Below, one piece after another: positions 51,157 through 59,521 of a stretch of DNA of 64,000 nucleotides. Under the pieces are notes generated by a model, which saw nothing but the letters and a program-made list of their open reading frames with translations, had not been told where the DNA came from and did not search any database. Numbering within the stretch: position 1 is the stretch's first letter; every line of letters begins with the position of its first letter. Both the position numbers and the translations under genes were made by a program. Origin of the DNA: Alphaproteobacteria bacterium (GTDB taxonomy: Bacteria > Pseudomonadota > Alphaproteobacteria > Micropepsales > Micropepsaceae); the NCBI GenBank assembly GCA_016125165.1, contig WGMH01000001.1:744001-808000 (forward strand), read 5' to 3'.

Positions 51157-52179
51157 ATGACCTTCATCAGCAGAACTCTCGCTCCCGCTTCCAGTGTTCT
51201 TGCCGTTTTGCCTGGCGTCGCCCTGGCCTCCATGCTGGCCGTCCTGGCCTTCGGTCTTCATGCCGTCAGAGGCTTCAGCCTTTTAAGCCCCATGATCCTT
51301 TCGATCCTGCTGGGGATGCTGTTTCACAATTTTATCGGCACGCCCGCTGGAGCAGTGGCCGGTGTCAAATTTGCGCTCCGCCGGGTCCTGCGCGCCGCCA
51401 TTGTTCTGTTGGGTCTGCAACTCACGGCGCAACAGGTGATCGCCGTCGGATGGATCGGTGTTGTGGTGATCGTCGCCACGCTGGTGGCAACCTTTGTTGT
51501 CACGAAATGGGTGGGCCGCAGGCTCGGTGTTGATCCGAGGCTTGCCGAACTCATTGCCGCGGGCACGTCAATTTGTGGCGCCTCTGCGGTCATCGCCACG
51601 AATACGGTCACGTGCGCCCACGATGAGGATGTGGCCTATGCAATCGCGTGCGTAACGGTTTTCGGCAGCATTGCAATGTTTCTCTATCCCGTATTGCCCG
51701 GCCTTCTGCATCTTTCGCCGCGCGATTATGGATTGTGGAGCGGAGCATCCATTCATGAAATCGCGCAGGTTGTTGCTGCAGCGTTTCAGGACGGCCGATC
51801 CTCTGGTGAATTCGGCACGATTGCCAAACTCACACGCGTCGGCATGCTTGCGCCCATGGTGCTTGTGCTTGGGTTTATCGCATCGCGGCGTCAGGATCAT
51901 TCGCAGCGCACGCCATCACAGCGTGCATCGATGCCTTGGTTTGTTCTGGGGTTTGTCGTCCTCGTTATCGCAAACAGCGCTGTCAACATTCCAGAGAATC
52001 TTAGAAGCCTGACGCAAGTCACAACCACGGCACTGCTTTCGCTGTCACTCGCAGCGATGGGCCTTGAAACGGATTTCGCGAAACTCCGGGCCAAGGGATT
52101 GCGGCCGCTGGCCCTGGGTGCAATTGCCTGGGCGTTCATCGCGCTCTTCAGTCTCGGACTGATCGAATGTCTCGCATGA
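51157..52179 (+). CDS. YeiH-family putative sulfate exporter
   Basis: 340 residues with about ten hydrophobic segments. ILSILLGMLFHNFIGTPAGAVAGVKF, LGLQLTAQQVIAVGW, the re-entrant AGTSICGASAVIATNTV and SPRDYGLWSGASIHEIAQVVAAAF are the UPF0324/YeiH signatures. Members are annotated as sulfate (sulfite/taurine-derived) exporters, though transport has rarely been shown. It shares 4 bases with the LysR gene, the same regulator/carrier pairing as yeiE-yeiH in other bacteria, and has a LysR-type box in front. Confidence 0.92.
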   Translation: MTFISRTLAPASSVLAVLPGVALASMLAVLAFGLHAVRGFSLLSPMILSILLGMLFHNFIGTPAGAVAGVKFALRRVLRAAIVLLGLQLTAQQVIAVGWIGVVVIVATLVATFVVTKWVGRRLGVDPRLAELIAAGTSICGASAVIATNTVTCAHDEDVAYAIACVTVFGSIAMFLYPVLPGLLHLSPRDYGLWSGASIHEIAQVVAAAFQDGRSSGEFGTIAKLTRVGMLAPMVLVLGFIASRRQDHSQRTPSQRASMPWFVLGFVVLVIANSAVNIPENLRSLTQVTTTALLSLSLAAMGLETDFAKLRAKGLRPLALGAIAWAFIALFSLGLIECLA

Positions 52180-53081
52180 CGCTCGAACAGCTTCGAATCT
52201 TCATTGCTGTCGCAGAGCGCCAGCATGTGACTTCAGCGGCATTGGCGCTCGGCATGTCGCAATCGGCCGCCAGCGCGGCGATTGCAGCACTTGAAAATCA
52301 CTATGATATAAAGCTGTTTCATCGCATTGGGCGCGGTATTGCGCTTACCGAAGGTGGTGAACGCTTCCTCGTAGACGCACGCGCGGTGTTGGCGCGGGCA
52401 GCGGACGCTGAGGCCGCGCTGAGTGAGCTGGGGAGCCTCAAGCGCGGGCATCTACGCATTCATGCCAGCCAGACTGTTGCTGGCTATTGGCTCCCGCGTC
52501 ACCTCATGGATTTTCGAAATACATTTCCGGGCATTTCTCTCACGCTCAACGTGGGCAATACCGCTCAGGTCGCCGGGGCCGTCGAATCCGGGGCCGCCGA
52601 TTTGGGATTCGTAGAAGGCACTGTCGATGGACAACTGCTCGAAGTGGAAATGGTCGGTCGCGACAGCATGCTGGTGGTCGTTGGCGCGGATCATCCATGG
52701 GCAGGCCGGGGTGCAATTTCGCCGGCAGATCTTCGCGAGAGCGCATGGGTGCTGCGCGAGCAAGGGTCGGGAACACGCGCATTGTTCGAGGCGGCATTGC
52801 AGAATTCCGGAATTTCCACAGCCGAACTGAATATCGTGCTCGAACTGCCATCCAACGAAGCGGTGCGTGCGGCTGTCGAGACCGGTGATGCGGCAAGCGC
52901 CCTGTCAGCTTCGGTGGTCGCTGCAGGGCTGGAAGCAGGCTTGCTGAGTGCCGTGAAATTCGCGCTGCCCGAGCGCGCGCTTAGTGGCATCACGCATCGC
53001 CAGCGAAAAAGCCGGGCCGCCGAAGCATTCCTCGCGATCGCGCGCGGCGGTAGACCATTGCACCCCAGCGCGCGCAAATGA
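52176..53081 (+). CDS. LysR-family transcriptional regulator
   Basis: 301 residues from ATG 52176 (ATGA overlap with the carrier gene); an ATG three codons upstream is possible. MTLEQLRIFIAVAERQHVTS and SAASAAIAALENHYDIKLFHRIGRGIALTEGG are the LysR winged helix-turn-helix; the effector-binding domain begins at GHLRIHASQTVAGYWLPRHL. It is unusual in being downstream and in the same direction as its presumed target rather than divergent, so activation of the carrier would also raise its own level. Confidence 0.92.
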   Translation: MTLEQLRIFIAVAERQHVTSAALALGMSQSAASAAIAALENHYDIKLFHRIGRGIALTEGGERFLVDARAVLARAADAEAALSELGSLKRGHLRIHASQTVAGYWLPRHLMDFRNTFPGISLTLNVGNTAQVAGAVESGAADLGFVEGTVDGQLLEVEMVGRDSMLVVVGADHPWAGRGAISPADLRESAWVLREQGSGTRALFEAALQNSGISTAELNIVLELPSNEAVRAAVETGDAASALSASVVAAGLEAGLLSAVKFALPERALSGITHRQRKSRAAEAFLAIARGGRPLHPSARK

Positions 53082-53194
53082 AAACGCCACCAGACCATGT
53101 CTGGATTGTTGAGCCGAAGCTCGCGAGAACCGGGTCCGCCTTCGCCCCAAAGGGCTCCGGCGTGACAGCCTCCGTTCGCCGCGCGAACAAAAGC

Positions 53195-53270
53195 TGGTGG
53201 AGCTGAGCGGAATCGAACCGCTGACCTCCTCATTGCGAACGAGGCGCTCTCCCAACTGAGCTACAGCCCC
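53195..53270 (-). tRNA. tRNA-Ala (anticodon CGC)
   Basis: Minus strand, beginning GGGGCTGTAGCTCAGTTGGG. Acceptor GGGGCTG/CAGCTCC (with one G-U pair), anticodon stem CCTCG/TGAGG around loop TTCGCAA (anticodon CGC, reads GCG), T arm AGCGG-TTCGAAT-CCGCT, discriminator A, encoded CCA. Confidence 0.96.
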
Positions 53271-53476
53271 AGGTTCTCGCAGATCCGCGCAAAGGCCCAA
53301 GGGCATTGCGCGGGGCCGGTATCTAGTGAGCGGGGCCAACCCCTGTCAAGGCATGCGATTTTCTCCCCATTTGGCTGGCTTGCGGGCCCTTCGGTTGGCC
53401 AAACCTTGCGGCGGCGGAATGGCTATCGCACCATGTACAAAGCCGAATCCCGCCCCTTCACGCTCGAAAGGCGCCC

Positions 53477-53770
53477 ATGCCCGAACCTCTGATCCGCCTG
53501 CTGCTTCTCATTCTGGACCTCTATTGGTGGGTGGTCGTTATCGCGGTCATCGTCAGCTGGCTGATCGCCTTCGGCATCATCAATGTTTACAATCAGGTGG
53601 CACGCTCCGTCGTCTCCGCCCTCGATGCGCTGACAGAGCCGGTGTTCCGTCGCGTGCGCAAAGTGGTGCCCCCGGTTGGCGGCCTCGATCTGTCGCCGCT
53701 GATCGTGCTGATTGGCATCTGGTTTCTGCAACAGGTCATCGTCTGGCTCGCCATCCGCGTCATGATATGA
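53477..53770 (+). CDS. YggT-family membrane protein
   Basis: 97 residues. Two hydrophobic hairpins: LIRLLLLILDLYWWVVVIAVIVSWLIAFGI and LSPLIVLIGIWFLQQVIVWLAI, with the VYNQVARSVVSALDALTEPVFRRVRKVVPPVGGLDLSP loop that identifies YggT. YggT proteins are linked to osmotic/K+ balance and to cell division in different bacteria. Its stop overlaps the next gene by 4 bases, and yggT-DUF167 pairing is widespread. Confidence 0.93.
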   Translation: MPEPLIRLLLLILDLYWWVVVIAVIVSWLIAFGIINVYNQVARSVVSALDALTEPVFRRVRKVVPPVGGLDLSPLIVLIGIWFLQQVIVWLAIRVMI

Positions 53771-54057
53771 GCGCCCTGCGTTTTGCCGTGCGGCTCACGC
53801 CGAAAGGTGGGCGCGACGCCGTGGATGGTTGGGTGAACGGCGCGGACGGCAAGCCTTATCTGAAGGCCCGCGTCAGCGCTCCACCGGAAGACGGGAAGGC
53901 CAATGCCGCGCTCATCCAGCTTCTGGCAAAGACTCTCGGGGTTTCGAAATCCAGCCTGGTCATCACCAGCGGCGAAACGGCACGACTGAAAATCGTGGAA
54001 GCGGCGGGTGATGTTGTGGCATTGCAGGCGCGGCTGAACGCATTGGGATCCACATGA
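53767..54057 (+). CDS. DUF167 (YggU) family protein
   Basis: 96 residues. RLTPKGGRDAVDGW, YLKARVSAPPEDGKANAALIQLLAKTLGV and the SGETARLKIV segment are the YggU/UPF0235 motifs (VxAPPxxGxAN). Small cytoplasmic protein of unknown function, possibly RNA-related. ATGA overlaps on both sides (with yggT and folD) show that the three genes are translated from one messenger. Confidence 0.93.
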   Translation: MSALRFAVRLTPKGGRDAVDGWVNGADGKPYLKARVSAPPEDGKANAALIQLLAKTLGVSKSSLVITSGETARLKIVEAAGDVVALQARLNALGST

Positions 54058-54938
54058 GCCCTCGCATCATTGATGGAAAAGCCTTCGCATCGGGCCTGCG
54101 CGCGCGGGTGGAAGCCGAAACGAAACGTCTGAACGCTTCGCACGGGCTGGTGCCCGGACTTGCCACCGTACTGGTTGGTAACGATCCGGCGAGCGAAGTC
54201 TATGTGCGCAACAAGAACAAGACCGCCGAAGCGTTGGGCTTCAAATCGGTCAGCCTCCACTTGCCCGAAAATGCTCCCGAGGGCGAGGTGCTGAAAATCG
54301 TGCGGCAATTGGGCGACGACAAGTCCGTGCACGGCATTCTCGTGCAGATGCCCATGCCCGGGCAGGTGCGTGAAGCGGCAGTTCTGGATGCGCTCGATCC
54401 GGCGAAGGATGTCGATGCACTGACACCGACGAATGCCGGCCTTCTATTGTCGGGGCGCGCGCATCTCGTCTCCTGCACGCCTGCCGGGGTGATGATGCTG
54501 CTCAAGGAATATGTGGGCGATATCACAGGCGCCGATGCGCTGGTGATCGGACGTTCGCTATTGTTCGGTAAACCTGCCGCGCAGCTTCTCCTGGCGGCGA
54601 ACGCCACTGTCACCATGGCCCATTCGCGAACGCGCGATCTTCCGGGCCTCGCCCGCCGTGCGGACATTCTCGTAGCGGCCATCGGCAAACCGAACTACGT
54701 GAAGGGCGATTGGGTGAAGCCGGGCGCAACGGTCATCGATGTCGGCATCAATCGCGTCGACGCAGGGAACGGCAAGCACAAGATCGTGGGCGACGTGGAT
54801 TTCGACGAAGCCGCCAAAGTGGCGGGCGCAATTACCCCGGTCCCCGGCGGTGTGGGCGCGATGACTATTGTCTGCCTGATGCGCAATACGCTGATCGCGG
54901 CGGCAGCGCTTGCTGGCGTTCCGCCGCCAGCCGTCTAA
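54054..54938 (+). CDS. folD: FolD, methylene-THF dehydrogenase / methenyl-THF cyclohydrolase
   Basis: 294 residues. PGLATVLVGNDPASEVYVRNKNKTAEALGF carries the catalytic Tyr and the Lys of the YxxxK motif, HGILVQMPMP and DALTPTNAGLL are the family signatures, and VIGRSLLFGKPAAQLL and ITPVPGGVGAMTI bind NADP. The usual GRSxxVG reads GRSLLFG. Provides 10-formyl-THF. Last gene of the yggT-DUF167-folD run; its stop overlaps the stop of senC on the other strand by 4 bases. Confidence 0.96.
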   Translation: MSPRIIDGKAFASGLRARVEAETKRLNASHGLVPGLATVLVGNDPASEVYVRNKNKTAEALGFKSVSLHLPENAPEGEVLKIVRQLGDDKSVHGILVQMPMPGQVREAAVLDALDPAKDVDALTPTNAGLLLSGRAHLVSCTPAGVMMLLKEYVGDITGADALVIGRSLLFGKPAAQLLLAANATVTMAHSRTRDLPGLARRADILVAAIGKPNYVKGDWVKPGATVIDVGINRVDAGNGKHKIVGDVDFDEAAKVAGAITPVPGGVGAMTIVCLMRNTLIAAAALAGVPPPAV

Positions 54939-55525
54939 AGCCGCTTCTTCAGATCGTTCGCGATGTCGTCCGGGTTCGTGCCCTCAGTATAGACGTTGGC
55001 GAGTTTTCCGTTCGGGCCGATGAGATAGATGGTGCTCGTGTGATCCATCCCGTAGTTGCCGTCACCCAGCGGCCGCTTCCGGAAATACACATTGTATTCC
55101 CTCGCCACAGATTTGATCTGGTCGAGTGTTCCGGTGAGCCCTACGAACTGTGAGCCGAATTCCGACACATAATCCTTCAGATGCGGAGGCGTATCGCGCT
55201 GCGGATCAACCGTGATGAACACTGGCACAACGCGTTTGGCGCGCGGACCCAGCTCCGCGATGGCATCCGCCATCTTTCCAAGTTCGGTCGGACAAACGTC
55301 CGGACACATGGAATAACCGAAATAGATCAGCATGAACCGCCCGCGAAAATCCCCGTCGGTTCGGCTGTGGCCGTATTGATCGACGAGCGTAAACGGCCCG
55401 CCGAGATTGACCGGCCTTTGATGCGCCAGTCCGCTCGCCACATCGCCCGCATACCAAAGGTATCCGCCCACGATCAGGGCGAAGGCGGCCAGATAGGGGA
55501 TCAGGGCGACAGGTAGGCGTGGCAT
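54935..55525 (-). CDS. senC: SCO1/SenC family copper chaperone
   Basis: 196 residues. One N-terminal membrane anchor (VALIPYLAAFALIVGGYLWY), then a thioredoxin fold with the copper motif SMCPDVCPTEL (about residues 73-83) and the third ligand His in NYGMDHTSTIY (about 161). It delivers copper to, or reduces, the CuA site of cytochrome oxidase in the periplasm. It is divergent from regB with only 45 bases between; senC next to regB/regA is a known alphaproteobacterial layout. Confidence 0.93.
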   Translation of the reverse strand: MPRLPVALIPYLAAFALIVGGYLWYAGDVASGLAHQRPVNLGGPFTLVDQYGHSRTDGDFRGRFMLIYFGYSMCPDVCPTELGKMADAIAELGPRAKRVVPVFITVDPQRDTPPHLKDYVSEFGSQFVGLTGTLDQIKSVAREYNVYFRKRPLGDGNYGMDHTSTIYLIGPNGKLANVYTEGTNPDDIANDLKKRL

Positions 55526-55570
55526 GCGGGCATTGATAGACTCAATTGGCGAAGAAGGCGCGCGCGGCGA

Positions 55571-56989
55571 ATGGTCCTAGAAGAGCAGAAATCGGATATC
55601 GAGGCAGGAACCGGCCTCTCCCGCATGGCGCGGCTTGGGCGAGCGGACCTCCTGTCCGGTCTTGGTCCTGCCGCATATGGTCGTGTGCGCCTCAGAACAC
55701 TTACCAATCTTCGCTGGCTGGCCATCGCCGGGCAGTCGGTCACGTTGTTCGTGGTCTATTTCGGACTTGGATATCATCTGCCGCTGCTGCGCTGTGCGGC
55801 GGCCATTGCGGCCAGCGCTGTGTTGAACATGGCGCTCACCCTCGCCTATCCGGCCACGCATCGCCTGACAAACCGCGAAGCGACGGTGCATCTGGGCTAT
55901 GACGTGCTGCAGCTGGCGGCGCTTCTGTACCTGACGGGCGGCCTGCAGAATCCGTTCACGCTCATGTTTCTGGCTCCGGTGGTGATTGCGGCCGGCACGC
56001 TAAATCTTGGCAACACGTTGATTCTTGCCACCACAGCATTCCTCTCGATTTCGCTGATTTCGGTTTGGCACGAACCACTGCCATGGCCGCCCAATGAGAC
56101 GTTTCAGCTTCCGCCGCTGTTTCTGGGCGGCATCTGGGCGTCACTCGTCATCGGGATCGGCTTCATGTCGGTTTATGCGTGGCGCATGGCAAGCGAATCC
56201 GCCCGCATGCAGGCCGGACTTGCCGCAACGCAGCTTGCACTGGCGCGTGAGCATCGCCTGGCATCATTGGGTGCTCTGGCCACCGCCGCCGCCCACGAGC
56301 TCGGCACGCCACTTGGCACGATTGCCGTGGTCAGCCGTGAGCTGGAACGATCTTTGCCCGCCGACTCGCCCGAATGCGAAGACATGAAGCTGATACGGCA
56401 GGAGGCCGAACGCTGCCGCCGCATCCTCACCCAGCTGTCGCACCCGGAGGACAGTCTCTTCGGCGCGACCAATCGGCTTCCGCTGGGAGCGCTGCTGAAT
56501 GAAATCGCCGATACGCAGCGCGGCGGCGATATCGCGGTCGAGATCAAACTTGCCGAAGGCATAGAGCCAAAAGTTTGGCGCGTGCCCGAACTTCTGCATG
56601 GGCTCAACAATTTCGTCGCCAATGCTGCAGATTTCGCCAATTCCGCTGTCGTCCTGGAGGCAGGATGGACAGACAAGGAACTCCGTCTGGTGATCGTGGA
56701 TGACGGACCGGGCTTTGCGCCGGAAATTCTCGAGCGGCTCGGTGAGCCTTACGTCACCTCCCGGCCAGGGAACTATGCGCTCGGCGATTCCGAGCTGGGT
56801 GCCGGCGCCGACCTGAGCGAGCATGAGGGCATGGGGTTGGGCTTCTTTATCGCCAAAACCCTGATCGAACGCACAGGCGGCGCGGTAAAGGCGCGAAACC
56901 GCAATGGCGGAAAGGGCGCAGAGGTCCGAATCGTCTGGCCCCGGGGCGCCATTGACGGGGCGGTACCTCCCGATGCTGCCCGGCTTTGA
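55571..56989 (+). CDS. regB: RegB/ActS-type redox sensor histidine kinase
   Basis: 472 residues. Six membrane helices (about 45-215) hold the quinone-sensing heptapeptide-like GGLQNPF (about 126-132). The H-box is LATAAAHELGTPLGTIAVV; the redox-active Cys of RegB is found as expected in RQEAERCRRIL. Catalytic boxes: NFVANAADFA (N), VDDGPGFAPEI (G1), GMGLGFFIAKTLIE (G2). Controls respiration, carbon and nitrogen genes through RegA in response to redox state. 70 bases separate it from regA. Confidence 0.95.
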   Translation: MVLEEQKSDIEAGTGLSRMARLGRADLLSGLGPAAYGRVRLRTLTNLRWLAIAGQSVTLFVVYFGLGYHLPLLRCAAAIAASAVLNMALTLAYPATHRLTNREATVHLGYDVLQLAALLYLTGGLQNPFTLMFLAPVVIAAGTLNLGNTLILATTAFLSISLISVWHEPLPWPPNETFQLPPLFLGGIWASLVIGIGFMSVYAWRMASESARMQAGLAATQLALAREHRLASLGALATAAAHELGTPLGTIAVVSRELERSLPADSPECEDMKLIRQEAERCRRILTQLSHPEDSLFGATNRLPLGALLNEIADTQRGGDIAVEIKLAEGIEPKVWRVPELLHGLNNFVANAADFANSAVVLEAGWTDKELRLVIVDDGPGFAPEILERLGEPYVTSRPGNYALGDSELGAGADLSEHEGMGLGFFIAKTLIERTGGAVKARNRNGGKGAEVRIVWPRGAIDGAVPPDAARL

Positions 56990-57059
56990 GTAACCGATCT
57001 GACGCAAACGCTTGCCCCCCGGGTTCCTACGGTGTATCCGCCGCGCGACGGAGAGTCCC

Positions 57060-57605
57060 ATGTCCAGCCAGCCTGCCCCCGAAGACCGTTCGCTCCTGAT
57101 CGTGGAGGATGACCGCCCATTCCGTGAGCGCCTCGCGCGCGCCATGGAGTCCCGCGGCTTCACGGTCACGATTGCTGAAACCGTGGCGCAGGGCGTTGCG
57201 CGCGCCAAAGAGGCGCCTCCTGCTTACGCCGTGGTGGATCTGAAGCTGGAAGATGGCAATGGCCTTGATGTGGTGGAAGTGATGCACACCGTGCGCCCGG
57301 ATGCGCGCGTGGTCGTTCTTACCGGCTTCGGCAACATCGCTACCGCCGTTGCCGCCGTGAAATATGGCGCGATCGACTATCTGCCGAAGCCCGCCGATGC
57401 TGACGACATTCTGGCTGCGCTCATGGCGCCCGATGGCGCGAAACCAAAGCCTCCGGAAAATCCCATGTCGGCGGATCGCGTGCGTTGGGAGCATATCCAG
57501 CGCGTTTATGAGCTGTGCGGTCACAACGTCTCGGAAACAGCGCGCCGCCTCAACATGCACCGCCGCACGCTCCAGCGCATTCTGGCGAAGCGCAGCCCGC
57601 GCTAA
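57060..57605 (+). CDS. regA: RegA/ActR-type response regulator
   Basis: 181 residues from ATG 57060. Receiver domain with acidic pocket IVEDDRPF, phosphorylation Asp in AVVDLKLEDGNGL (about residue 61), Thr in VLTGFG and Lys in YLPKPADAD. The C-terminal Fis-like helix-turn-helix NVSETARRLNMHRRTLQRIL is essentially identical across RegA/PrrA/ActR proteins. Output partner of the kinase just upstream. Its end overlaps the convergent MmcQ-like gene by 4 bases. Confidence 0.96.
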   Translation: MSSQPAPEDRSLLIVEDDRPFRERLARAMESRGFTVTIAETVAQGVARAKEAPPAYAVVDLKLEDGNGLDVVEVMHTVRPDARVVVLTGFGNIATAVAAVKYGAIDYLPKPADADDILAALMAPDGAKPKPPENPMSADRVRWEHIQRVYELCGHNVSETARRLNMHRRTLQRILAKRSPR

Positions 57606-57943
57606 CGCCGATTATCGCTGAGCAGCTTCTTCGGCACGCATTGCCGCCAGCGCAGATCGAGCATGTGGCGCAGCCTCTTTGCGTCCAGCTTCGCGATGCG
57701 CGCGAGCACGGTTGGATAATTTTTGTAGTGCGGCGTGATGTGGAAGGTTTCCGGGTCCATTTCGATCAGGTGATCCCGCTCGTCGATGGAGGCGACGTAG
57801 AGCACCAGAGAGGCATCCTCGCTTCTGAGTCGCGTCAGGAATTTGCCGTTCGTCTTGAACGAGGGATAGCCGTAAGACGTGCTCTCCTCCGTCAGCGGCA
57901 GCGACAGCACGATCTTCGTCACTTGTGCCTTGGTCAGGCTCAC
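57602..57943 (-). CDS. MmcQ/YjbR family protein
   Basis: 113 residues. SLPLTEESTSYGYPSFKTNGKFLTRLR, LVLYVASIDERDHLIEMDPETFH and LRHMLDLRWRQCVPKKL are the family motifs (GxPxFxxxGK, W-x3-PK). MmcQ-like proteins have a CyaY-like DNA-binding fold; role uncertain. It overlaps the upstream MmcB-family gene by 4 bases, so the two form one unit. Confidence 0.9.
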   Translation of the reverse strand: MSLTKAQVTKIVLSLPLTEESTSYGYPSFKTNGKFLTRLRSEDASLVLYVASIDERDHLIEMDPETFHITPHYKNYPTVLARIAKLDAKRLRHMLDLRWRQCVPKKLLSDNRR

Positions 57944-58440
57944 GGAGCCTCCTCGTCCAGCCGTTCGGCGGTGGCGATGGCGGTGATATCGCCCGCGAGA
58001 TCGATGGCGCTCGAAAGCCGCTCCGCCGCCACGCGCGCAAAGCGCAAGGTCACCGCTTTGCGGCGGCTCGAATGGATCGGCGCCATCGGCGCGGGGCGAA
58101 CGATAGCGCCGCCGTAGCGGTCGGCCACGATCAGGCCGGTGCCGGTGGGCACATGCTCATCGGGAAAATCCGGCGGGATGGCGAAATAGAACTGCTCGCA
58201 GAACTCGCGATATTCCGGCCACTTCCCGTCGCCGCGAAGGTCGGCCAGCGCCACCTTGATCTCCACGCCCACCACCGTGCCATCGCCAGCCAGCGCCGCC
58301 ACGTCGAGCCTTCGCCCATTCGCAAGTGTGAATTCCAGAATGGGGCTCAAGCCCTCCTGAATGAGGAGCCGGCTGACACCCCGCGCCACATCGGCAGCGG
58401 TTTGATTGGAGCAAATGAAGGCCATGCCGGATTGGAACAT
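57940..58440 (-). CDS. MmcB-family DNA repair protein
   Basis: 166 residues; ATG 58440 or ATG 58425 may be the start. RRLDVAALAGDGTVVGVEIKVALADLRGDGKWPEY has the D-x-GVEIKVxxxDxxxDxKW pattern of the PD-(D/E)XK nuclease fold seen in MmcB, with FAIPPDFP and GLIVADRYGGAIVRPAP. In Caulobacter mmcB belongs to the SOS response to DNA crosslinks. I see no certain LexA box in front. Overlaps the MmcQ-like gene. Confidence 0.88.
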   Translation of the reverse strand: MFQSGMAFICSNQTAADVARGVSRLLIQEGLSPILEFTLANGRRLDVAALAGDGTVVGVEIKVALADLRGDGKWPEYREFCEQFYFAIPPDFPDEHVPTGTGLIVADRYGGAIVRPAPMAPIHSSRRKAVTLRFARVAAERLSSAIDLAGDITAIATAERLDEEAP

Positions 58441-58509
58441 TCAAAGAACAAGTGGTCAACATGGGTGATATTGCTGCGCGCAATGCTGCAAATTGACCTG
58501 CAGCATTTA

Positions 58510-58523
58510 TGTTGATATCAACA
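58510..58523. promoter_or_regulatory. Palindrome in the gap before the VOC gene
   Basis: TGTTGATATCAACA, a perfect 14-bp palindrome in an AT-rich spacer between the divergent MmcB and VOC genes, 47 bases before the VOC start. A CTGCGCGCAATGCTGCA-like segment lies upstream. Candidate operator; no regulator gene is adjacent. Confidence 0.45.
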
Positions 58524-58570
58524 ATTTTGCTGCGCGAAATGTCACCCAAATTCTGCGGAAGGTTGCCGCG

Positions 58571-59044
58571 ATGACGAAGATCGGCACGTGCCTTTGGTTC
58601 GACAATCAGGCCGCCGAGGCAGTGACATTCTACACATCGATATTCCAAGGCTCCGAGATCAGCGCCGTCACCTATGAGAACGACGCCCCGCAAGTTCCGG
58701 GTGGGCAGGTGACCGTCATAGCGTTTGAACTTCTCGGGCAGCGCTTTACCGCCTTCAATGGCGGACCGACGTTCAAGTTTTCCGAGGCGGTCTCCATCGT
58801 GGTGGAGGTGGACACGCAAGCGGAGATCGACCGTTACTGGGCGGCGCTTCTCGAAGGTGGGGGCATGGAAAGCATGTGCGGCTGGCTGAAAGACAAATAC
58901 GGCCTCTCCTGGCAGATCGTGCCGCGTTCGTTGCCGCAACTGATGGGCGGCCCCGACAAGGCGCGCTCGCTTCGCGTATCCGCCGCGCTGATGAAAATGG
59001 TCAAGCTCGATATCGCGGCGCTCGAAGCGGCCGCCGCCGGATAG
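58571..59044 (+). CDS. VOC-fold protein, PhnB-like
   Basis: 157 residues from ATG 58571, with GGAAGG upstream. CLWFDNQAAEAVTFYTSIFQGSEI, FTAFNGGPTFKFSEAVSIVVEVDTQAEIDRYW, CGWLKDKYGLSWQIVP and PDKARSLRVSAALMKMVKLD are the motifs of the PhnB/3-demethylubiquinone methyltransferase-like branch of the vicinal oxygen chelate fold. Function in this branch is not settled; members may bind small ligands or metals. Preceded by a 14-bp palindrome. Confidence 0.88.
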   Translation: MTKIGTCLWFDNQAAEAVTFYTSIFQGSEISAVTYENDAPQVPGGQVTVIAFELLGQRFTAFNGGPTFKFSEAVSIVVEVDTQAEIDRYWAALLEGGGMESMCGWLKDKYGLSWQIVPRSLPQLMGGPDKARSLRVSAALMKMVKLDIAALEAAAAG

Positions 59045-59054
59045 AGAAGAGGCC

Positions 59055-59510
59055 TCAATTTTCTGGGCGGTTGGCTCCGGCGGGTTCCTCCTGCCGAAGT
59101 GACGCGAAACAACCGCTGATGAAAACGGGGTTCTGCGCAGGCGGCGGGCAAAGATTGACCGTCCCGTCATTCGTGGCGAACCAGTAGCTCTTTGTCTTGT
59201 CTTTGCGCACGCTGGTCTGCACGTGACCCATGCAATCCGGCTTTCCGTTCGTGCTGATGGTGCTCGTCACCAGCCAATCGCCCACCGTATCGTGCGAAAG
59301 CGAGAAATGGCTGCGCGTGATTTCATCGCCGCTGTGCACCGTCAACACATTGTCGGCGCCGAAATCCCAATGCTCCACGCAAACGGGCACGCCACCCTTC
59401 TGATCGTAGGTCTGGAACTCGTATGCACCGGTCAGTGTCGCGCCCAACGCAGGCGACAGCGCCGAAGCCGCGAAGGCGGCAGCGGTAACCGTTACGCGCA
59501 AGAACCTCAT
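59055..59510 (-). CDS. Exported protein of unknown function
   Basis: 151 residues from ATG 59510, chosen for AGGAG 7 bases upstream; an ATG five codons earlier overlaps this site. Signal peptide MRFLRVTVTAAAFAASALSP. The mature part has four Cys (PVCVEHW, DCMGH, NLCPPP, SGCFA), probably two disulfides in the periplasm. No family recognised. It follows the M24-like gene by 11 bases on the same strand. Confidence 0.7.
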   Translation of the reverse strand: MRFLRVTVTAAAFAASALSPALGATLTGAYEFQTYDQKGGVPVCVEHWDFGADNVLTVHSGDEITRSHFSLSHDTVGDWLVTSTISTNGKPDCMGHVQTSVRKDKTKSYWFATNDGTVNLCPPPAQNPVFISGCFASLRQEEPAGANRPEN

Positions 59511-59521
59511 CGCAGTCTCCT

